Origin: Ampullaceana balthica
Taxonomy: Eukaryota; Mollusca; Gastropoda; Lymnaeidae
Reading direction: 5' to 3'
Assembly: GCA_944989445.1 (NCBI GenBank)
Contig: CALYLW010000135.1
Location: 1,048,217 to 1,112,216, forward strand
DNA: 64,000 bases
Made by a program: the position numbers and the translations under genes. Positions 35,944 through 45,700 of the stretch are shown in pieces (within the stretch, counting starts at the first letter, position 1; each line of letters opens with the position of its first letter). The notes beneath the pieces were generated by a model. It searched no databases. It was not told the origin of the DNA and saw only the letters and a program-made list of their open reading frames with translations.

Positions 35944-36490
35944 CTAGCAACAAAGCCCGTCCAAGGACGGGAATAAGTGTAGGGTGACCTGTGAAGATCA
36001 TGGTAGGACATCACAACATCCACATCAATTGACTGCAAAATGAAAAGTCACCATTCGGTCAACCAGAGGCTTTGTCCAGAGACCCCCCCCCCACACCACC
36101 GCGGTCTGTCCAGAGACCCTACCCCCCCCCCACACCGCGGTCTGTCCAGACACCCTACCTCCTCACCACCGCGGTTTGGCGACAGACCCGCCGTCTCGAC
36201 CAGCCATACATGTGTATCACGCCAAAAATACTATACATTATAGTTATAATAAATAACCCCGTAAAAACAAAGTTTGTAACTATAAATCCCAACGCGCACC
36301 GCTCAAATTAAAGTCTTGGAAAATATACTGCACGAAAAATAACTCGTGTTTAACGTCCGCGTACATTTGTTGAATATGGAAATCAGATTTAATTTTTCTC
36401 CGCTAGTGATTGGCTGTGGCCACTGTAGGAGTTTGAGGGACCAATTGGCTATCGAGGTACGCACAGACAACTGCCTTTTATTATTATAGA
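35944..36490 (-). mobile_element. Non-autonomous Helitron, both ends visible
   Basis: On the minus strand it starts TCTATAATAATAAAAGGCAG (36490) and ends with the hairpin CCCGTCCTTGGACGGG, then CTTTGTTGCTAG (35944), inserted between A and T. TC start, 3' hairpin and CTAG end are the Helitron signature. The 547-bp interior has no Rep/helicase. It contains three copies of a GCGGTCTGTCCAGA + C-run unit (36070-36175). Confidence 0.75.
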
Positions 36491-36708
36491 TAGAAGATAT
36501 AGAAGAAGATAGATAGAAGATAGTGTCAATATACATGTTTTGCGATTGGACCCTCAAAATTAATGTTTTTTATAAAGTAAGGGAGACAAGCATTCCATAA
36601 TTATAATAATTATTATTCCTAGGCATGCTTTCCCTTTTGTTTACCAGAAAGTGAAAGTGGACCGAGAAATGAACAGAGTCAGCTACTTTATTTATTTCTA
36701 ATGCGAAA

Positions 36709-39700
36709 ATGGAAATTCTTTGTCCAGATTTTGTAATTATCGCAAAAAATATCTTAGGTGCAGAAGGTCCTGTATTTGATTCAAATGGTAATTTTTATGT
36801 AGTTGCTCCAGAAGTGGAAAAAGATAGTAAGCCGGCTGGCCAAATATTAAAAATAGATGTTACTACGGGAAAGGTAAGCAAAAAGGCAGACGTAGACGTG
36901 TGCATACTCGAGGGAATACGCCTACCTACACCTCCCCAGTCTTACTCTTTCTAAAGTCCCTACTATTAGACTATTTAGAATTTGAGTTATACATTATAGT
37001 GTAGTTAATTACAGTCAAACCTCTCATAACAAGATTAATTTGTTTCAGAGTCTGGTCTTACTTGTTAAGCGAAACACTAAATATAAGAAACAATTTTTCC
37101 CATACAAATCAATGTAAAATACTAATTTTTCAAAAATTTTTAGTAATATCTAGTCGCATAAAATTACTTATGAATTGTTGAAGAGTGAAACAACTTGAGA
37201 CTTGAGTACAATTTAGATATGAAACAAAAAAACTAGGGCTGTTAACGATTAATTAAATTTAATTGTTAACTTTTGAAAAATTAACGATTAATTAATCGTT
37301 AATTTCGATTAAAGCCAAATAAAATGAAAAAAAAACTCTTTTTAAAGAATGAGGCCCAGCTTCAGTGAGGAATGTAGAATCTCGCATGAAAAAGCAGAAA
37401 ATAATTTTTTAGTCACAAACTAAGTAGTCATTCAAGGGGACTCAGAACTCTAAGTCTTATTGATATTTATTGTGATCGATTGTGGGATTTAATGTGAGAT
37501 ATAAAATTTGATCAACTAACACATAGTTGTAGTTGTAGTTATAGTGCTGCACCAAAAATAACACTTTTCGAATGTTCCGCACAAAATTGTTCAATATGAT
37601 AATAAATGAATCAAATACAAAAATTTAAAAAATGAGAGTTCTGTATTACGTTATTTTTTAATCTGATGTGTATTTATTTTGAACATTTCCGTCATTTTTT
37701 ACGGGTTATACGCTAGTTAATAAAATGAATTATAATATTACGCAGGAGAAGTTTGTACGTTAAAAAATATCTAAATTATTATTAATTATTAATAATTAAT
37801 TATTTATTAATACAATTTTTTTTAAATATTACAAATATTTTCTTTAATTTTAATCGCATTTTTATTGATTAAAATAATTTTAATAGATAAAAATTATTTT
37901 AATCGATTAATCGAGAAATTAATTATTAATTTCCGCAGCCCTAGAAGTTAATATAAGGGACTGAATTAAACAACCCCGTAAAAACAAAGTTTTTGACTAT
38001 AAATCCCTTATATATGAGACATAACTAAAAAGTATTTATCATGCTAAACGCGACAAACATTTACAGACTGAGATTGCCTTAAATACCCTTTGTTGTAAAA
38101 CGGAAAAAGTTTTGGTCACGGATGGTTGAACTTAACTCAGCGTGACGCGTAAAATGTCAACAAAAGCTTGCCGCTACATATAGAGATAAACTAAAAATGC
38201 ATTAATTTAATTACGGTACATTCAATCCATCTGAAAATTTAATAGCTTTATCCTCCCCACAAGCCAAACCTACTGTGAAAATTTCAGCTCTCTAGCAAGT
38301 CAGAAAACGTGTTTACGAGCGTTTTGAAAAAGTTGACGACAGAACCGGATGCGTTGAATCCGGAATCCTTCACGATTTAATAGGATAGGGGCCTCAAAAA
38401 TAAAGTGTATGATGTCATAAGTAACACTTATTAAACGTTCTTCTTCAAAATCTAAATAACACTGGAATGTCTCCTTTATAATTCATCTTTTAACCAACTA
38501 CGCAAAAATACAAGTGTGTTCACATTATTTGGTTCAAGTGATGAGAGGTTCTAATTGACAATACACATGTATAACCAGCCGAGCTGAACAATCATTCACA
38601 TGGAACTGAGGTAACTAGTATGCACAAAACGGTCTTGACAAGGAATGACAGTCAGTCATTCAATAGTTTAAAACCAAAATGTGCGTGTAATCGTCAGGAA
38701 ATTTATTATTTATTGGCCGCTATTTTTTATTATTATTTTTTTACTTTTTTACTTCCAATAATTTGTAAGGGAGGCCGTCCATAAAGTACTTCACACTATT
38801 TTAGACCATTTCTAACTCCCCCTCCCCCTGTCACAAATCTCAGACATTAAGTGACATAAATTTTTTAACGATTAATCTAGAAATTAATCGTTAATTTCCG
38901 CTTCCCTAAAAAATACGTAAACAAACATAGGAATTTATGACAAATAATTATTCCTTTTTAACTAGAAAACTGTTAAAGACATTTTTTTTTGCAGACGCTT
39001 CAAAATTTGACGAAAATCTGTTGTAACCGTTTGGTAGACATTCTTGACACAAAATGTGTTGTAACCGTTTCGTAGACATTCTTGACACGCCATTTGATGC
39101 ATCCATCTCCTTAATTGTTCTTGAGGATAGTGCAGATCGTTGATGTTGGCCGATTGTAGTTGCACAAAAGATTAGCCAGCTTGTTCTCCTTTTCAACAAT
39201 TATTTTGTTTCTCTATTCTGATTGTCTTCTTGTGGGTTTTTTTATCAAACACATTTTAGCACAGGTTATTACACTTTGCACATACAAAAATTGCAAATAC
39301 TGTCTGAATACAAAATTTGTAAAAACAGTTGATCACACACAAAAACATTACGCTAACAGACCGAGTGCTCAACACAGAATAATACATCGGGGGGAAGTGC
39401 CGGCTCACAAATGAATTACAGTACCAGGAAAAAGGGACTTTCCCTTTCTGCGTCACTTGTTGCTCGTTATGCGAAAATCTCATGAGAGGTGCTCGTTATG
39501 AGAGGTTTGACTGTATTAATAATAATTTATCATTTAATTAGGCTACTGTATGTATACAGTATTCTGATTAGTATACTAATAATTTTAATATTAGTATATT
39601 TAGCAATTGTCATTTGTGTGGAGATATGTTTATGACATAGATTATAATCATAGTCATAGATGTAGGCAACATAGTAATTTGATACATCTATCAAAATCAA

Positions 39701-42700
39701 TGGATAAAGAATTTTATTTATAAATTACATTACATTTACATGCTTTCAACTATTAAAGTTATCTACTGGTACTACTAAATAATAAACAAGAGAGTAATTT
39801 AATTTACAAACAATCAGAAACTGCCCAGTAATTCATTTTATAATCTTCAATTACGACGATTGAAATGATTGAAAACTAAAACATTAGAAGAACTTTAACA
39901 TATGTTGATTCTTTTTGTTTTTGTGTGGTGGAGTGCCAAAGGTATGTTGACGGTGGGCTTGATGCTTTAACATCTACATCAACTAATTGTAACACAGTAT
40001 TTAAGTGTTCATGTGGAGTGTTGAAAAAATTAAATGGCCCATAGTTTATTACTGTGTAAATAATTGCATACCAACCACTATTTAGTCACCTGAAAACACA
40101 TTGCATAAATTCTTGTATGACTTATGTCATGAAAATGGGTGTAACTTTCTTGTTATTATTTATTAACTGACATCATTTACACATCATTTACACATTCATT
40201 AAATCACTTGTGAAAAGAAGCACAATTTTGGTGAACTCAATTTGATCTTTGGATCTGGGTGGGAACAAAAGTCACAGAAAAAGCTGGTAATAAACATGAC
40301 CATAAACAACGAATAAAATATTCCCCATCTATCAAGGCCTGCAATGCTAAACACCACTTAGGGCTGCCATTGAAATATTTGCTATGGGGAAAAAACAAAC
40401 AATCATTCTACCAATCAATCTTTGTGTGATATCAAACAAAACATTATGACTGCACATGAAACTTTACACCTCAATACAGACCCACACATTACAGGCTACA
40501 CACAATACAGGTTACACATATGACAGGTTACACACATTACAGGTTACACACATTACAGGTTACACACATGACAGGTTACACACATTACAGGCTACACACA
40601 TCACAGGTTACACACATCAGAGGTTACACACATTACAGGTTACACACATTACAGGTTACACACAATAAGGGTTACACACATTACAGGCTACACACAATAC
40701 AGGTTACATACATGACAGGTTACACCTCAATACAGACCCACACATTACAGGCTACACACATGACAGGTTACACACATGACAGGTTACACACATGACAGGT
40801 TACACACTTTACAGGCTACACACTTTACAGGCTACACACATTACAGGCTACACACATTACAGGTTACACACATGACAGGTTACACACATGACAGGTTACA
40901 CACATGACAGGTTACACACATGACAGGTTACACACATGACAGGTTACACACATGACAGGTTACACACATGACAGGTTACACCCATCACAGGTTACACACA
41001 TCACAGGTTACACACATCACAGGTTACACACATCACAGTTTACACACATCACAGGTTACACACATCACAGGTTACACACATCACATGCTACACACATCAC
41101 ATGCTACACACATCACAGGCTAAACACATCACAGGCTACACACATCACAGATTACACACATCACAGGCTACACACATCACAGGCTACACACATCACAGGT
41201 TACACACATTACAGGTTACACACATTACAGGTTACACACATGACTGGTTACACACATGACATGTTACACACATCACATGTTACACACATCACAGGTGACA
41301 CACATCACAGGTGACACACATCACAGGTTACACACATCACAGGTTACACACATTACAGGTTACACACATCACAGGTTACACACATACAGGTTACACACAT
41401 TACAGGTTACACACATGACACTTGCAACTGCCATCATAACCAATACAAGAAATGAGATCCTATTTTAATGGTAACTTTTCTTAAAGAGGATATACAATTA
41501 CAATACTGAAAGAACAACAGAGAAACTTAACGACAACAGAAGCCATATTAGATGCTGCCTCCCTATAATAGCCAGAGCCATGTTAGACGCTTCCTCCCTA
41601 TAATAGCCAGAGCCATGTTAGACGTTGCTTCCCTATAATAGCCAGAGCCATGTTAGACGCTTCCTCCCTATAATAGCCAGAGCCATGTTAGACGCTTCCT
41701 CCCTATAATAGCCAGAGCCATGTTAGACGCTTCCTCCCTATAATAGCCAGAGCCATGTTAGACGCTTCCTCCCTATAATAGCCAGAGCCATGTTAGACGT
41801 TGCCTCCCTATAATAGCCAGAGCCATGTTAGACGCTTCCTCCCTATAATAGCCAGAGCCATGTTAGACGTTGCCTCCCTATAATAGCCAGAGCCATGTTA
41901 GACATTGCCTCCTTATAATATATCATAAGTAATCAGCGGTTGCTAGAGGAAATATAAACTTTTCTGGGATAAGATCATAGAACAAGTCAAAAAAACGTAA
42001 TGGAATAATCCAGCTGTGGAAAACAGAATGATTCTAAAATAAAATAAGTCACAGATATCTACAACCTGGAGGATTTAATGGCCACAAGTTATTTGAGAAT
42101 TAGATTCAAAGACGGAGCTAAGCCATTCTCCCTTAAGTCGTCTCTGTGGTCAATGACAGCTATCCAACCCAAGGCAAATTTACCAAATACAATGAAATAA
42201 ATAGAGGAAGATAAGAAAATCAGAAATGTTTAACAAATATTTTTTCTCAATCAACAAAGCCAAGAGAAAGACAGACAGGAATTTATCCTTAACAGATAAC
42301 CCAAAGAGAGAGTTCCTTACGCAAACATTGAGCAGTTGAATAGAGATCTCCACACTGACTGAGCTCATTAAAATAATGAAGAAACCCAAATCTCAAAAAG
42401 ACTCATGCCCAGATTAAATCCATAATGAAATGTGGTGAAATGGGCAGTAATGGTAATAAGCTATACTGAACCTTACAAAATGGGCAGTATAATGGTAATA
42501 AGCTATACTGAACCTTATAAAATGGGCAGTCATGGTAATAAGCTATACTGAACCTTATAAAATGGGCAGTCATGGTAATAAGCTATACTGAACCTTATAA
42601 AATGGGCAGTAATGGTAATAAGCTATACTGAACCTTATAAAATGGGCAGTCATGGTAATAAGCTATACTGAACCTTATAAAATGGGCAGTCATGGTAATA

Positions 42701-45700
42701 AGCTATACTGAACCTTATAAAATGGACAGTAATGGTAATAAGCTATACTGAACCTTACAAAATGGGCAGTAATGGTAATAACCTATACTGAAACTTACAA
42801 AATGGGCAGTATAATGGTAATAAGCTATACTGAACCTTATAAAATGGGCAGTCATGGTAATAAGCTATACTGAACCTTGTAAAATGGGCAGTAATGGTAA
42901 TAAGCTATACTGAACCTTATAAAATGGGCAGTAATGGTAATAAGCTATACTGAACCTTATAAAATGGGCAGTCATGGTAATAAGCTATACTGAACCTTAT
43001 AAAATGGGCAGTCATGGTAATAAGCTATACTGAACCTTATAAAATGGGCAGTAATGGTAATAAGCTATACTGAACCTTATAAAATGGGCAGTCATGGTAA
43101 TAAGCTATACTGAACCTTATAAAATGGGCAGTCATGGTAATAAGCTATACTGAACCTTATAAAATGGACAGTAATGGTAATAAGCTATACTGAACCTTAC
43201 AAAATGGGCAGTAATGGTAATAACCTATACTGAAACTTACAAAATGGGCAGTATAATGGTAATAAGCTATACTGAACCTTATAAAATGGGCAGTCATGGT
43301 AATAAGCTATACTGAACCTTATAAAATGGGCAGTATAATGGTAATAAGCTATACTGAACCTTATAAAATGGGCAGTCATGGTAATAAGCTATACTGAACC
43401 TTGTAAAATGGGCAGTAATGGTAATAAGCTATACTGAACCTTATAAAATGGGCAGTAATGGTAATAAGCTATACTGAACCTTACAAAATGGGCAGTCATG
43501 GTAATAAGCTATACTGAGCCTTACAAAATGGGCAGTATAATGGTAATAAGCTATACTGAACCTTATAAAATGCTATTGGAGCCATACAGGGCTCCCTAAA
43601 ATCTGGGAAACGCCACCAGAAATCAACATTGATTGTTAAAAATAAAAAAGATGCAAATTTTGGAGCAATAGACTAATATCATTACACTCTTAAACTCGTG
43701 CATTCAGAGAGAGAGTAGCAAGTAATTGATTCTATTGGCGAATAGAAATAACTGCTAAGTTGTTTTTTATTCTAGCATAAAGATTATTAATTCTTCTGCC
43801 TAAGATGAAGAAGCCTAAATGGCTTCTAAGATAATAAATTTAAAAAATTGAACAGTCTCACAAATTTTCATTTACCTCCAACAGGACTATGAGATAGATT
43901 GAGATGAAAAGATTTATTTTGGAAGGAATTTATTACAGGCCCTTTGTTACTGATTGCACTATCCAAACAAAAATAAATAATGTCACCTCATTATAGAAAA
44001 GAGGCTTCCACAAAGGTCTCCACTTGATTGTACCACATTCCTAATATGAATCATCCAATGATTACATAGCCCAGGGGATGGCTCTGATGAATGACTTACA
44101 TTGATCTTAGTTTAAAATCTCTGATCTATTCATTCTATTTTACATCATTAGATGTATTAGGTATTTGTAGGCAATGTTCCCTTTAAGCTGCACGACTGCC
44201 TGGCTGCACAGATACCTAATCTAGCCATGCAGCAGTTTAGAATTGCTGCACTGAATATTTTGATAAGAATATTATATCTGTTTGTGTGGTGTAAAATTTG
44301 GACCCAAAAATGGATGCTGTGCAACTTTTCCCATGAATTTTTCTCTTTTTTGCACACGAACATAAGAACCTTAGAGGGAACATTGTTTGTAAGACCTTAG
44401 AGGGAACATTGTTTGTAAGACCTTAGAGGGAACATTGTTTGTAAGACCTTAGAGGGAACATTGTTTGTAAGCAATACTTTGTAACCTGGGTGTGTTTGTT
44501 GTGGAGGGGTCAGGGTTCAACATTAAAATTAATGTAAACAATCTTGGCCTCCAGCTTGTTTTTGTATTGTTTCTCATATTATTATGTTTTTCAGTCTTGA
44601 TAAAATTATAACTCTGCAGTATGTATATGATATGATTATTTATATCTGATTCTTTTAACGTTCAGACCCAAAGATCATATGTATATCAATGATCAATATT
44701 GTTGGTCTGTGTGCTGTAGTAGTCGAGATCTCATTTATCTTGACACTCATTTCCTTATTACACATGGTGTGTAATTGTGTATTATTAACTATTATACATC
44801 CCCTGATGAATTACATTTACCAATAATTTGTTGGAATCTTTAGGATGTTTATGTTAATGTCAGTTGTAAGAATGACCTCCCCTTATGACTCATGACACTT
44901 ATCTGCAGGTTGAGCTTCATTGCGAACCAAAAGTCAACAATGATGGTGGGATACCTGCTGGATGCCAGGCAGACAGAGAAGGGAACCTGTATGTGGCAGA
45001 TATGAGACTGGGAATCTTAAAGGTTTCAGCTAGTGGCCAGTGCAAACAAGTAATGTTTGACATTGTTCAAACTTGTTACATAGGAAATAATAAACAGTCT
45101 TTGATAAACTTGTTACATAGGAAATAATGAACAGTCTTTGATCAAACTTGTTACATAGAAAATAATAAACAGTCTTTGATCAAACTTGTTACATAGAAAA
45201 TAATAAACAGTCTTTAAAACTGCAAAACTGAATATAATATAACACTAATTTTGTAATGTATGAAAAATAATTCATAAGTTAAATTTCTTTCATTTTTAAA
45301 TGGAAATTATATCAGGATGAGTGTGAGGAATTGAACTAAACTTGTAAAATAAAAAGAATCTAATGACATCTTTCTTTATTTCCGGATCAAATCTTGCAAC
45401 TGAATTTTCACCCATTTCATGTTGATCTATTGGCTTGAAATTTTGTTTGCACACGTTCATAATATATCACATTGTCTGTTACTGTGTTTGCTAAAATAAT
45501 AACTGTGTTTGCTAAAATAATAACTGTGTTTGCTAAAATAATAACTGTGTTTGCTAAAATAATAACTATGTTTGCTAAAATAATAACTATGTTTGCTAGA
45601 ATAATAACTGTGTTTGCTAAAATAATAACTATGTTTGCTAAAATAATAACTATGTTTGCTAAAATAATAACTGTTTGCTAAAATAATAACTATGTTTGCT

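Larger units (their letters stand above)
37012..39513. mobile_element. Pogo/Tigger-like element with nested insertions
   Basis: CAGTCAAACCTCTCATAACA on the left is inverted at the right end (TTATGAGAGGTTTGACTG), with TA on both sides. TA target and CAGT..AACCTC ends fit pogo-like elements. Within it lie a TAGGGCTG element (37234-37943), a Helitron-type end (near 37687-37715) and an AAATCCCTTATAT repeat (37968-38395). No intact transposase; the minus-strand frames at 38948-39199 do not show recognisable DDE motifs. Lies in intron 1 of the DFPase-like gene. Confidence 0.65.

Noticed and set aside
36072..36311. Pro/Thr/Arg-rich frames at the C-runs
   Set aside because: They lie inside a non-autonomous Helitron and are made of a three-copy GC-rich unit.
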